A stretch of 64,000 nt of DNA from CAVYWD01 sp963772225 (lineage in GTDB: Bacteria > Myxococcota > Myxococcia > Myxococcales > UBA5297). Of this stretch, positions 9,785 through 20,119 are shown one piece after another (within the stretch, counting starts at the first letter, position 1; each line of letters begins with the position of its first letter). The stretch lies in NCBI GenBank assembly GCA_963772225.1, contig CAVYWD010000011.1:930001-994000 (forward strand), read 5' to 3'. The notes under the pieces were generated by a model, which did no database searches, was not told the origin of the DNA, and saw only the letters and a program-made list of their open reading frames with translations. A program made the position numbers and the translations under genes.

Positions 9785-9861
9785 TTCTCCCCCCTTCCCT
9801 CCCTCGAGCCCAATCCTCGACTCCCTCAGCACCTGCCTTTCTTCCCCCTAGGAGCCTCCTC

Positions 9862-12800
9862 ATGTTCGGTCAGTACCTGCCCAAAAAGCCCCGCAGGGTG
9901 CTCGTGCTCGGCTCGGGCGCCCTGAAGATCGGCGAGGCCGGCGAGTTCGACTACTCCGGCTCCCAAGCCATCAAGGCGCTGCGCGAGGAGGGCATCTACA
10001 CCGTCCTCCTCAACCCGAACATCGCCACCATCCAGACCAGCGAGGACATGGCCGACAAGGTCTACTTCGTCCCGGTCGACCCCTCCTTCGTCGAGAAGGT
10101 CATCGTCGCCGAGCAGATCGACGCCATCACCGTCTCCTTCGGCGGCCAGACGGCGCTCAACTGCGGCGTCGCCCTGGACGAGTCGGGGGTCCTCCAGAAG
10201 TACGGCGTCCGGGTGCTCGGCACCCCCATCGAGGCGGTGCGCGACACCGAGGACCGCCGGCGCTTCGTCGAGCGCCTGAACGAGATCGGCGTCAAGACCG
10301 CCCGGGCCGAGGCCTGCCACAGCGAGGCCGAGGTGCACGCCGCGGTGAAGCGCATCGGCCTGCCGGTCATCCTGCGCGGCGCCTACTCTCTGGGCGGCAA
10401 GGGCTCGCGAATCTGCGAAACCGAGGCGGAGCTCGAGGAGGCTCTCGAGCGCACCTTCGCGGCGGGCATCCCCCAAGTCCTGGTCGAGGAGTCGCTGCGC
10501 GGCTGGAAGGAGATCGAATACGAGATCGTCCGCGACGGCCGCGACAACTGCATCTCGGTCTGCAACATGGAGAACGTGGATCCCTTGGGCATCCACACCG
10601 GCGAGTCCATCGTCGTCGCCCCCTCGCAAACCCTGAACAACGAAGAGTACCAGCTGCTGCGCACCATCGCGCTCAAGACCATCCGCCACCTGGGCATCGT
10701 CGGCGAGTGCAACATCCAGTACGCCCTGGACCCGCACAGCACCGACTACCGGGTCATCGAGGTCAACGCGCGCCTCTCGCGCAGCTCGGCGCTCGCCTCC
10801 AAGGCCACCGGCTACCCGCTCGCCTACGTCGCCGCCAAGCTCGCGCTGGGCTACACCCTGCCCGACCTGCCGAACGCCATCACGCGGCGCACCAGCGCCT
10901 TCTTCGAGCCCGCCCTCGACTACATCGTCTGCAAGGTCCCGCGCTGGGACCTTGAGAAGTTCGTCGGCGTCGACACGCACATCGGCTCGGAGATGAAGTC
11001 GGTGGGCGAGGTCATGTCCATCGGCCGCACCTTCCCGGCGGCCATCCAGAAAGCACTGCGGATGCTCGACATCGGCGTCGACGGCCTCAGCCCGGATGCC
11101 TTCAAGTTCGAGGACGTGAAAAAGGAGCTGTCGCACCCCTCGCCGCGCCGCATCTTCGCGGTCTGCCGAGCCTTGCGGGACGGGATATCGGTCGACGACA
11201 TCTACCAGCTCTCGAAGATCGACCGGTGGTTCCTCCGCGAGATCGAGAAGGCAGTCCAGACCGGCCAGGCCATCGCCGCGGCCGGCTCCACCGGGCTCGC
11301 GCCCGACACTTTGCGCGAGGCGAAGCGCCTGGGCTTCTCCGACAAGGGCCTGGCCAAGCTCTCGGGCCTGAAGGAGGACGACATCCGCGAGCGCCGCAAG
11401 GCGAACGGCATCGTCTCCCAGGTGGCACAGATCGACACGCTCGCCGCCGAGTACCCGGCCGAGACGAACTACCTCTACCTCACCTACCACGCCGACCACA
11501 GCGACGTGCCGCCCTCGTGGCGCAAGAAGGTGCTGGTCCTGGGCTCGGGCGCCTACCGCATCGGCAGCTCGGTCGAGTTCGACTGGTGCTCGGTCAACAC
11601 CGTGCAGGCCGCGCGGGCGCTGGGCTACGAGACGCTGGTGCTCAACTACAACCCCGAGACGGTGAGCACCGACTACGACGTCTCCGACCGGCTCATCTTC
11701 GACGAGATCACCTTCGAGACGGTCATGGAGGTGTACGAGCGCGAGAAGCCCGAGGGCGTCATCGTCTCCATGGGCGGCCAGGTGCCCAACAACCTCGCCA
11801 TCCGGCTGCACCGGGCCGGCGTGAAGATTCTCGGCACCTCGCCCGAGAGCATCGACCGCGCCGAGGACCGAGAGAAGTTCAGCGCCCTGCTCGACAAGCT
11901 CCACATCGACCAGCCGAAGTGGGCCTCCACCACCACGCTCAAGGACATCGACAAGGTCGCCGAGGATCTGGGCGGCTATCCGCTGCTGGTGCGCCCGTCC
12001 TACGTCCTCTCCGGCGCGGCCATGACGGTGGCGCACAACGCGAACCACCTGAAGAACTTCCTCACCCGCGCCGCCGAGGTCTCGCCCGACCACCCGGTGG
12101 TGGTGACCAAGTTCGAGACCAACTCCAAGGAGGTGGAGCTCGACGCCGTCGCCGACCGCGGTGAGGTGGTGCTCTGGGCCATCAGCGAGCACATCGAGAA
12201 CGCCGGCGTCCACTCCGGCGACGCCACGCTGGTGCTGCCGCCGCAGAAGCTCTACATCGAGACCATCCGGCGCATCAAAAAGGTCGCCCAGGACATCGCC
12301 CAGGCCATGCAAATCACCGGGCCCTTCAACATCCAGTTCCTGGCCAAGCAGAACGACGTAAAGGTCATCGAGTGCAACCTGCGCGCGTCGCGCAGCTTCC
12401 CCTTCGTCTCCAAGGTGACCGGCAACAACTTCATCCGCGAGGCCACGCGGCGGATGCTCGGCGTGCGCGGGCAGCGCATCGAGAACCGGGCGCTGGACCT
12501 GGACTACGTCGGCGTCAAGGCGAGCCAGTTCTCCTTCTCGCGGCTGGGCGGCGCCGACCCCACGCTGGGCGTGGAGATGGCCTCCACCGGCGAAGTGGGC
12601 TGCCTGGGCGACGACCTCCACGAGGCGCTGCTCAAGGCGATGATCTCCACCGGCTTCCGCTACCCCAAACGCGGCGTGCTCCTGTCGCTCGGCCCGGTGG
12701 CCGAGAAGCCGCGATTCCTGGAAGAGGCTCGCATGCTCCAATCGCTGGGGCTCGAGCTCTACGCGACGCCGGGCACCCAGGAGACGCTGGCCGCCCAGGG

Positions 12801-13123
12801 CATCCCCACCCAGACGGCTTACAAATTCACCGACCAAAAGTCGCCCACGGCCATGGAGCTGATGCAGCAGGGCAAGATCGACCTGGTCATCAACATTCCG
12901 CGCGACTACGACAGCAAGGGCCGCCCGGACGGCTACATCGATCCGGCGCAAGGCCGTCGACCTCAACGTGCCACTCATCACCAACATGCAGCTCGCGCGC
13001 GCGCTCGTGGAGGCCATGGCCCGTTACAAGCGTGAGGACCTCAAGGTGCTCGACTGGAGCAGCTACCTCGCCCGGACGAGCGCCGCACGCGCCAAAGAAG
13101 AGCCTGCCGCGAACGGCTGGTAG
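9862..13123 (+). CDS. carB: Carbamoyl phosphate synthase large subunit, one apparent frameshift
   Basis: Synthesises carbamoyl phosphate from bicarbonate, ammonia and two ATP. Two homologous ATP-grasp halves are visible: LVLGSGALKIGEAGEFDYSG at the start, and VLGSGAYRIGSSVEFDW opening the second half near residue 555. The C-terminal MGS-like allosteric domain follows (TPGTQETLAAQGI). Corrected length is 1086 residues, as expected. The frame shifts within ATCGATCC at 12937-12944. Before it the protein reads DGYI; after removal of one base it continues IRRKAVDLNVPLITNMQLA to the stop at 13121. An intact GATC lies exactly at the break. Confidence 0.96.
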
Positions 13124-13436
13124 GCGATCTCCTCGCCCAGCAGACGGCCGGCGCGAGAAGCGCCGCGCCGCGGCCGCCGCCCTTTCGCGGCCGCTCTGCG
13201 CCCTCGTGCACAGCTTGCCGATCAATGCGAGAAAAACGGCTGCGGCCACGGGCCGTTAGGCCGTTCGGCGCGAGCTTTTGTGCAGGCGGCCAAGACTCCA
13301 GGCTCCAGACCCCAGGATCCAGGGAATGCAGAGCCTGGAGCCCAAGGCCCTCTTTGGTTCCGGCTCGGCCGGGTTAGGCATAGGCGATCGAGCAGGGGTA
13401 CGCTTGTGAGGCCGGGCGTCGCGCGAGGACACTGCG
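13124..13436. repeat. Intergenic stretch with dispersed repeat copy (13264-13345)
   Basis: No gene is supported. The segment 13264-13345 is homologous to 16747-16895. It shares GGCGCGAG(c/a)T(t/c)TTGTGCAG, then CAAG and a CTCCAGACCCCAGG core, and ends in the partly self-complementary CCAGG/GAGCCTGGAG. This is a dispersed intergenic repeat. Confidence 0.5.
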
Positions 13437-13844
13437 ATGAGCGGAAAAGCCTTATGCGGGACCTGCAAGCATCTGAACCGCTCGACGTCGCCCGGGCTGC
13501 ATACCTTCGGGAAATGCCCCCACCGCGAAGGGTGGGTTCGCACGCATGACGAGGCGTGCCCGCACCACGACAGCGGCGGGAGCAACGCCTTCGTCCGCTG
13601 GGCCATCGCCGTGCAAGTGGCGACCGGCGCGGTGGGCCTTTGCACCAGCGTCTACTTCGACGTCCGGTTTGGAAAGCTGTGGACGCACCTTGCGCTCGGC
13701 TTGGCGTGCCTCTGCCTCGCCCTCTTCATCTGGTACGTGAAGCGCACCGACCTCTTGAGCGAGGACGCGAAATACATCATGTTCTCCACCGACGACCGCC
13801 CGGTGGAGAAAGAAGACGATTCGGACGACCCGCCGTGGTTCTGA
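13437..13844 (+). CDS. Small membrane protein with N-terminal Cys cluster
   Basis: A 135-residue protein I do not recognise. The N-terminal 45 residues contain CGTC, later C-P-H and C-P-H-H, which looks like a small metal (zinc or iron) site. Two hydrophobic helices follow (about residues 55-75 and 84-103), then an acidic tail ending PPWF. GAGGA lies eight bases before the ATG at 13437. It is convergent with the lipoprotein gene 31 bases away. Confidence 0.72.
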   Translation: MSGKALCGTCKHLNRSTSPGLHTFGKCPHREGWVRTHDEACPHHDSGGSNAFVRWAIAVQVATGAVGLCTSVYFDVRFGKLWTHLALGLACLCLALFIWYVKRTDLLSEDAKYIMFSTDDRPVEKEDDSDDPPWF

Positions 13845-13875
13845 AGAAGGTGGCTATTCGGCGCCGGCGCTCAGG

Positions 13876-14328
13876 CTATGGGGAGACTTGGGTCCACGTG
13901 GTGGGCACCTGGATCGCGCACGCGGTGCTGGTCTCTTTGAACGTGAAGGAGCCCGAGAAGGTGCGCGCCCCTTCAGCGCCCGCGAAGATCCCCGAGAGGC
14001 TCACGGTCCCCGCAGAGCCGATGTTGGTCACAACGCTCTTGGAGGAGAAGAAGACCGACAGCGAGCTGTCGACCGTACCCGTGATGCCGAAGAGGTTGGT
14101 CGTGGTGAGGGCGGAGCCGTTCTGGATGAGCTGAATCTGCTGGGACATGCCGCCGAAGTACATGCTGCCGCAGGAGGACTTGTCGGCGGAGACGGAGCTC
14201 GCGTTGGCCAGGTAGGTGCCGCTGACGTTCGGGCAATCCGCAGAGCATGCGGGAGCGGCCGAGCCGCACGAGCAAAGGACCGCCGCGGCGGCGAGAATTC
14301 CAAAGTACAGCGCACGCACGGAAAACAT
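13876..14328 (-). CDS. Putative lipoprotein
   Basis: A 150-residue exported protein of unknown function. The signal peptide ends in a lipobox-like AAVLCSC, placing acylation at a cysteine near residue 20. Four further cysteines and a Ser/Thr/Gly-rich beta-type sequence follow (GTYLANASS, FGGMSQQIQLIQNGSAL). The ATG at 14328 has GGAGG seven bases upstream; a GTG two codons earlier overlaps that ribosome binding site and is less likely. Confidence 0.75.
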   Translation of the reverse strand: MFSVRALYFGILAAAAVLCSCGSAAPACSADCPNVSGTYLANASSVSADKSSCGSMYFGGMSQQIQLIQNGSALTTTNLFGITGTVDSSLSVFFSSKSVVTNIGSAGTVSLSGIFAGAEGARTFSGSFTFKETSTACAIQVPTTWTQVSP

Positions 14329-14464
14329 GGGCACCCCTCCTTCATTTGGTCATGTATTGACCGGCCATGTTTTCGCACGCGGGCCGCCCGATGGCAACCG
14401 CAAGCGCACCGCGGTCGGAATCGGGTTGGAGCCGAATGAATCGCGCATGAATCGCGCGGGAGCC

Positions 14465-16549
14465 TTACACCTTGAACCGTCCCACCTCGTCGCGCAGCAC
14501 CTCGGCCTCCTTGGCCAGGCCGTCGATGGCGCGCTCCAGCTCGCCCATGGATCGGTTCTGCTGGTCGGCGACCGCCTTGATGGCTTCCACCGCCTTCATC
14601 ACCTGCTCGCTGCCCTTGGTCTGCTCCTTCTGGGCGCGGTTCAAGTGATTGACCATATCGTTGATGCTCTCGATGGACCGGGTGATCTGCTTTGAGCCGC
14701 GCGACTGCTCTTGGGTCGACCGCTCCACGTGCTTGGTGATAGAGCGCATCATCTCCGCCGACTTCATGATCTGCTCGCTGCCGCGCGCGAGCTCGGCGGT
14801 GGCCTGGGCGATCTGCTGGACCGTCGTGTCGATCTTGTTGATGGCGTTGGTCACCTGCTTGGAGCCGCGCGACTGTTCCACCGTGGCGCGGGCGATGGCC
14901 TTGACCATCTGAGTCGCCTTGGTCGAGGAGTCGCTGATCTTCTTGAGCGCGTCCTCTGCCTCACCGCCCAGGCGCACGCCCTCGTCGACGCTCCTGACTC
15001 CCCGCTCCATGGCCTCGACGGCGTTCTTGCTCTCGTCCTGCACGCTCTGGATGAGCTGGCTGATCTCCTTGGTGGAGGCGCCGGTCCGCTCGGCCAGGTC
15101 CTTGATCTCATCGGCGACCACCGCGAAGCCCTTGCCGTGCTCGCCCGCTTGCGCGGCGATGATGGCCGCGTTCAGGGCCAAAAGGTTCGTCTGCTCGGCC
15201 ACGTCGTCGATGACGTTGAGGATGTTGCCGATGGTCGAGATTTTCCGGCCCAGGCTCTCGATGACCTCCGCCGCCTGCTTGCTCGAGAGCTTGATCTTGT
15301 CGATGCCGACCAGCGTCTTCTGCAGGGCGACCACACCCTTGTCCGCGTCCTGCGAGACGAGCTCCGAGAGCTTGGCCGTCTCGTTCGCGTTGGTCTCCAC
15401 CTGGCCGATGGAGACGTCCATCTGGTTCATGGACGTGCTGGTCTCGCCCGCCGTCGCCGAGAGCTCCTCGATGTTCTTGGCGACCTCCTTGATGGACGTG
15501 GTCATTTTCTCGATGGCCGAGGTGGTCTGCTCCACCGACGCCGAGAGCCCGACCACGTTCTCGGCCACCTCGTCGTTGGTGGCCGCCATCTCCAGAATCG
15601 AGCTGGAGCTCTCCTCGGCCGACTGGGCGAGGACCTCGACGTTCTCGGCGATGCCTTTCAAGCTCGCGTTCATCTCCTCCATGGAGCTGGAGGTCTCGTC
15701 CACCGACTGCGCCGTGGTCGCCGCGCCCCGCGCCACGCCCTCGCTCGAGCGGCTGATCTGCTCGATGACCGCCCCCATTCCCTCCGAGACACCCTTCGCC
15801 TTCGACACCGTCGCCCGGAACGTCTCCGCGGCGCGGTTCAGCGCACCGCCGAGCGCCCCGAGCTCGTCCTCGCCGAGCGACGCCAGGCGCTCCGCCAAGT
15901 CGCCTTCCCCCAGGCGCCGCGCGAGGTCCGCCATGTCCCCGACTGGGCGGCTGACGAAGGCGCGGGTCGCGAAGGCGAGCAGCGCGGCGAACACGAAGGC
16001 GCTCAGCGCCAGCGCACCCGCCATCGCCGCCAGCGGGCTTGGCCTGGGCTGCGCCGCCGGGGCATCGGCGAGCACCACCACCGCGTACCCCACGGGTGCG
16101 CCGGGGCCCGCCCCCTCGGCCTCATCGGCGCGCCGCTCAGGCGCGGGCCAGCTCCAGAGGAGCCGGTTGCGCGCCACGGGGACGCCCTCGGCGCCCAGCG
16201 GCAGGCCACCCTGAGCCCGGAGCTGGCCGAGGACCATCGCCGCCTCGCCGGGGTCGACCCGCGGCGACACGGCGACGACCGACAGGTCGGGGCGCAAGAG
16301 CATCGCGAAGCCGTCGCCCTCGCGGATGGGCGCCGCGAGCTCGATGGCCTCCCGCGCCGCGCGCTCGCTCAGGAAGGCGGCGGGCCCGCGCTGGGCCAGC
16401 GCCCGGGCGAGCGGGGCGCCGCGCGCGTTCAGCCCCTCGCGCAGCGCCGAGGTGAAGGCGAAGTAGCTGGGGACCGCGGCGACGGTGAGCGCCGCCAGGA
16501 ACGCCAGGAACAGCGCCGAGCGCAGGCTGTTGCGATGGAGCCAACTCAT
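14465..16549 (-). CDS. Methyl-accepting chemotaxis protein
   Basis: A transmembrane chemoreceptor of 694 residues. TM1 lies at about residues 11-32, a periplasmic sensor of about 135 residues follows, then TM2 at about 172-198, a HAMP domain to about 250, and a long cytoplasmic signalling coiled coil. The conserved hairpin tip that docks CheA/CheW is clear: VAEQTNLLALNAAIIAAQAG followed by EHGKGFAVVADEIKDLAERT. The Ala-Ile-Ile-Ala variation at the tip is slightly unusual. The C-terminal region has regularly spaced SRGSKQ and TKGSEQ repeats like FrzCD-type receptors. The ATG at 16549 has GAGG eight bases upstream. No che genes are adjacent; the double CheW protein lies 28 kb away. Confidence 0.92.
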   Translation of the reverse strand: MSWLHRNSLRSALFLAFLAALTVAAVPSYFAFTSALREGLNARGAPLARALAQRGPAAFLSERAAREAIELAAPIREGDGFAMLLRPDLSVVAVSPRVDPGEAAMVLGQLRAQGGLPLGAEGVPVARNRLLWSWPAPERRADEAEGAGPGAPVGYAVVVLADAPAAQPRPSPLAAMAGALALSAFVFAALLAFATRAFVSRPVGDMADLARRLGEGDLAERLASLGEDELGALGGALNRAAETFRATVSKAKGVSEGMGAVIEQISRSSEGVARGAATTAQSVDETSSSMEEMNASLKGIAENVEVLAQSAEESSSSILEMAATNDEVAENVVGLSASVEQTTSAIEKMTTSIKEVAKNIEELSATAGETSTSMNQMDVSIGQVETNANETAKLSELVSQDADKGVVALQKTLVGIDKIKLSSKQAAEVIESLGRKISTIGNILNVIDDVAEQTNLLALNAAIIAAQAGEHGKGFAVVADEIKDLAERTGASTKEISQLIQSVQDESKNAVEAMERGVRSVDEGVRLGGEAEDALKKISDSSTKATQMVKAIARATVEQSRGSKQVTNAINKIDTTVQQIAQATAELARGSEQIMKSAEMMRSITKHVERSTQEQSRGSKQITRSIESINDMVNHLNRAQKEQTKGSEQVMKAVEAIKAVADQQNRSMGELERAIDGLAKEAEVLRDEVGRFKV

Positions 16550-16928
16550 GATCAGAGCCTCGAAGCTTGGGCGAGCGCCAGGGGCCTTGGCTCGCGACCC
16601 TCAGGGCTCACGGCCGCGGCCGAAGGCCCGCGAGCGCGCCTTGAGGTCTCGAGAGCGCGGGGCGCGAGGCGATCCTAGGAGCCGGTTCGGAAGCCGGTCA
16701 AGAAAGTCGGCCGGGCCGCGCCCGGCGCTCAGTCCCTGAATCCCTTTGGCGCGAGATCTTGTGCAGTCTGGCAAGGACTTCAGGCCCCGGGCGAAGCCAT
16801 GGGTCTGGGGTGTGACGCGGAGTCTTTGCCATGGCGCAGCTCGCGCGAGAGACGCTGCGGAAGTCCTGACCTGGAGCCTGGGGTCTGAAGCCTAAGGCAA
16901 CGCTCGTCGATTCGCGTGCTCTGCCGGG
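16550..16928. repeat. Intergenic stretch with dispersed repeat copy (16747-16895)
   Basis: No gene is supported. 16747-16895 aligns with 13264-13345 at its left end and carries, inverted, the core GACCCCAGG at its right end (16871-16893). Its two ends are partly complementary (GGACTTCAGG against CTGACCTGGAGCC). It separates the chemoreceptor from the PBP1A gene. Confidence 0.45.
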
Positions 16929-19799
16929 TCAGGGCATGTCGCGCATCAGGTCGCGCGAGTCGACCTGGCCGGGCGCGGGCTCCACGTCGGTGGGCTCGGT
17001 ACCGCGGACGAAGGGCGCGACCACGCTGCGCTTCGAGCCCGGCGGCGCCACCTTCCCCGTGTCCGGGTCGATGCGCATCCACACGATGTCCGCGTCGGGC
17101 GGCGCGTCGTTCCAGTCCCTCTGCGGCCTCTCGGCGAGCGCGGACTTCATGTAATCCACCCAGATCGGCAGGCTGGCGCGCCCGCCGGTCTCGTACTTGC
17201 CCAGCGGGTGGTCGTAGCGGTCGTACCCGAGCCAGACCCCGGTGACCAGGTCGCGGGTGAAGCCCATGAACCAGGTGTCGAAGGAGTCGTTGGTGGTGCC
17301 GGTCTTTCCGGCCGCCGGTTTGCCCAGCCGCTGGGCCGGCGCGCCGGTGCCGAAGAGCACCACCTCGCGCATCAGGTGCGTGATGAGGAAGGCCGTCTCG
17401 GGCTTCATGGTGCGCGCCGGCTTGTCGAAGAGCCGGGCGTAGCCGGCCGCCACGCGCTCCTCGAAGGTGGCGAACTCGTCATCGAAGGCGGTGTGGTCCT
17501 CCAGCGTCCGGCCGAACCGGTCCTCCACCTTGCGGACGTAGGTGGGCCGAAAGCGGATGCCGCCGCGGTTGATGCCCGCGTAGACGTTCACCATGTCCGA
17601 AAGGTGGACGCAGCTGCCGCCCAGCGCCATGGAGAGGTCCTCGTTGATGGGCGTGGTGATGCCGAGCTTGTGCGCCCAGTCCGAGGCCTGCTTCACCCCC
17701 ACCTCGTGCAGCGTCTTCACCGCGGGGATGTTCATGGAGTTGATGAGCGCGGTGCGCAAGAGGACGTCGCCCTTGAAGTCCTCGCCGAAGTTCTCCGGCT
17801 TCCAGCGCAGGTGGGTCTCCTCGTCGTCGAACACCACCGGCGAGTCGACGAGGACGTGGTTCACGCCCCACTCGAGCTGCTCCAGCGCCGCCGAGTAGAT
17901 GATGGGCTTGAAGGAGCTCCCCGGCTGCCGGCAGGCCTGGAAGGCGCGGTTGTACTCGGAGGCGTCGAAGTCGTACCCGCCGATCATCGCGACCACGTAG
18001 TTGCGGCCGGGGTCCACCGAGACGATGGCGCCCTGGAGCGTCGGCTCCTGCTCGAGCGTGAAGTAGGGCCCGGTGGGCGGGATGAGCTTGGCGAAGCGCG
18101 AGTCGTCGGCGTCCTCGAGCTCCTCCTTCTTCACGCACTTCACGACGACCACGTCGCCCGGCTTGAGCGCCTTCTTCACGTGCTCGATGAGCGACGACGG
18201 GTAGTAGCGCTCGGGGTTCGGCTCGCGGGCCCAGCGCATGCCGGCGATGGGGAGCTTGCCTTCCTGCCCGCCCACGTTGACCGCCGCGAAGTTTCCCTCG
18301 GCGTCGACCTTCTCGACGAAGCCGACATAGAAATGGCCCTCGGTGAGCCGCTCGCCCTCGAGCTTCTTGGCGACTTTCTTTTCGAACGCTACTTTCTCGG
18401 TCTCGGTGGTCAGGTGAAGCAGTGGCCCGGCGTAGCCCTGGCGCTTGTCGACCCGGATGAGCCCATCGAGCATCGCGACCTGCGCCGCTCGCTGCCGCTC
18501 GGCGTTCATGGTCAGGTGGACCTTGAGCCCGTCCTTGAGCATCCGCTCGTTGCCGTAGCGGGCGACGATGTCGCGGCGAACCTGCTCGGTGAAGAAGGGC
18601 GCGAAGTCGTGGAACACGTCCTCCACCGGGTAGACCTTGATGGGCTCCTGCCTCGCGGCGGCCGCCTCGGCCTCGGTGACCATCCCGGCCTCGACCATGC
18701 GGCGCAGCACGTAGTCGCGGCGGTTCTTGGCCTTCTCCGGGTGAACGAACGGCGAGTAGCCGGAAGGCGCCTGGGGCAGCCCCGCGAGGAGCGACATCTC
18801 GCCCAAGGTCAGCGCCCGGACGTCCTTGCGGAAGTAGTTCTCCGCCGCCGCCTGGACGCCGTAGCTGTGGTGCCCGAGGTACACGTTGTTCAGGTAGAGG
18901 TAGAGGATCTCCTCCTTGGTCAGCGCCCGCTCCAGCCGCAGCGCCAGGATGAGCTCGCGGATCTTGCGGCGCAGCGTCTTCTCCGTGGCCCGGGCGTGCG
19001 CCTCGGACAGGAGCTTGGCGTGGACGCGCAGCATCTCGAAGCGCATGGCGTCCGGGTCGTCGGCCATGGACTTCGCGGCCAGGCGCTTCTTGGCCTCGAC
19101 CTTGAGGTCCTCTTCGCTCACGGCGGACAGATCCAGCCGCTCTCCGCGCTGCTCCGCCTTGGCCGCGAGCTCGGCCTTGACCCGCGCCGCCTCCAGCGCC
19201 ACCGCCTCCGGGCTCTCGCCGAGCTTGCGGTGCAAGAGCCTGCGCCGCGCCTCGGACCGCACCTCGTCTTCGGTGATCTTCCCGAGCTCCACCGAGACCA
19301 ACACCGCCTTGGCCGCTTGCTGCGTGAGCGACGAGCCGCCCTGCACCTTGTGCCGCAAGAGGTAGGTCTTGAAGGCCGCGCGAACGGTCCCGATGGGGTC
19401 GAAGCCGGGGTGGTCGAAGAAGCGCTCGTCCTCGGCGGCGATGAACGCCTGCACCAGCTTCTTGGGAATGCGCTCGTAGGGCACGACCTTGCGGCGCTCG
19501 TCGTAGAACTCGGCGGCGAGGACGCCGTCGGCGGTCCAGAGCTCGGTCAGGACTGGGGGCCGGTACTCCTGCACCGAGGGCACCGAGGGGAGCCCCGCCG
19601 AGAACTTGGCGTACAGCACGGCGGCTGCGATGGCGGCGGCGTTGACGGCGGCGATGGCCGCGAACCCGACCACCTTCTTCGCCCCGCTGCGGATGCCTCC
19701 CGGCGGCGGAGCGTGGAGCACCAGCCTCGTGCGGCGGCGCGCCGGACGCTCGCCGCCGACGGGGGCCGGGTCAGGGTGCGTCGGCTGCGCTTCGGGCAT
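16929..19799 (-). CDS. Penicillin-binding protein 1A (class A, bifunctional) with insertion in the glycosyltransferase domain
   Basis: Polymerises and crosslinks peptidoglycan. A single TM helix at about residues 44-66 anchors it in the inner membrane. GT51 motifs are AAEDERFFDHPGFD with the catalytic glutamate, QGGSSLTQQ, and ILYLYLNNVYLG. Transpeptidase motifs are SSFKPI (SxxK), SMN (SxN) and KTGTTND. Between QGGSSLTQQ and RRKIRELILALRLE there is an extra segment of roughly 100 residues (about 168-272, coded by 18980-19300) that is Ala/Glu/Arg/Lys-rich and helical; most PBP1A proteins have about a dozen residues here. This explains the 956-residue length. The ATG at 19799 is preferred because the TM follows shortly. 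No strong ribosome binding site is seen. Confidence 0.93.
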   Translation of the reverse strand: MPEAQPTHPDPAPVGGERPARRRTRLVLHAPPPGGIRSGAKKVVGFAAIAAVNAAAIAAAVLYAKFSAGLPSVPSVQEYRPPVLTELWTADGVLAAEFYDERRKVVPYERIPKKLVQAFIAAEDERFFDHPGFDPIGTVRAAFKTYLLRHKVQGGSSLTQQAAKAVLVSVELGKITEDEVRSEARRRLLHRKLGESPEAVALEAARVKAELAAKAEQRGERLDLSAVSEEDLKVEAKKRLAAKSMADDPDAMRFEMLRVHAKLLSEAHARATEKTLRRKIRELILALRLERALTKEEILYLYLNNVYLGHHSYGVQAAAENYFRKDVRALTLGEMSLLAGLPQAPSGYSPFVHPEKAKNRRDYVLRRMVEAGMVTEAEAAAARQEPIKVYPVEDVFHDFAPFFTEQVRRDIVARYGNERMLKDGLKVHLTMNAERQRAAQVAMLDGLIRVDKRQGYAGPLLHLTTETEKVAFEKKVAKKLEGERLTEGHFYVGFVEKVDAEGNFAAVNVGGQEGKLPIAGMRWAREPNPERYYPSSLIEHVKKALKPGDVVVVKCVKKEELEDADDSRFAKLIPPTGPYFTLEQEPTLQGAIVSVDPGRNYVVAMIGGYDFDASEYNRAFQACRQPGSSFKPIIYSAALEQLEWGVNHVLVDSPVVFDDEETHLRWKPENFGEDFKGDVLLRTALINSMNIPAVKTLHEVGVKQASDWAHKLGITTPINEDLSMALGGSCVHLSDMVNVYAGINRGGIRFRPTYVRKVEDRFGRTLEDHTAFDDEFATFEERVAAGYARLFDKPARTMKPETAFLITHLMREVVLFGTGAPAQRLGKPAAGKTGTTNDSFDTWFMGFTRDLVTGVWLGYDRYDHPLGKYETGGRASLPIWVDYMKSALAERPQRDWNDAPPDADIVWMRIDPDTGKVAPPGSKRSVVAPFVRGTEPTDVEPAPGQVDSRDLMRDMP

Positions 19800-20119
19800 T
19801 CTCGTCGGGCCTTCGTCGTGGGCAATGCAGGGACGCCCTGCGTTGGGAAGGGGGCGCGGTTGTCCAGGAGCGGCGTATCTTAGGGTCCCCACGGGCTCGC
19901 ATCAATGGCTTGGCGGACGGGAAAGCCGCCTTGGAGCCGAGGGGGCCTGCGGCTCCTCGCCCCCACAGTCGCAGGGCAAGGCTGCGCTTCAGACCGACGA
20001 GGCATAGGACAGGGTGCGGCGCAGCCTCGCGTCGATACTCGATGGTCGATGGTTCAGCGGGGCTCCGCCTGACCGCGGCCAGGCGCCGGCCATTCACGAG
20101 AGGCCGGCGCGATGCCCTC
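19800..20119. repeat. Intergenic stretch with dispersed repeat copy (20012-20056)
   Basis: No gene is supported between PBP1A and the TPR gene. 20012-20056 reads GCGGCGCAGCCTCGCGTCG followed by tandem TCGAT-GGTCGATGGTT. It recurs at 51436-51490 with a small insertion, marking a second dispersed intergenic repeat family. Confidence 0.5.

Noticed and set aside
9826..13017. 1063-residue minus-strand frame opposite carB
   Set aside because: Shadow of the high-GC carB codons; the plus strand carries the full conserved CarB sequence.
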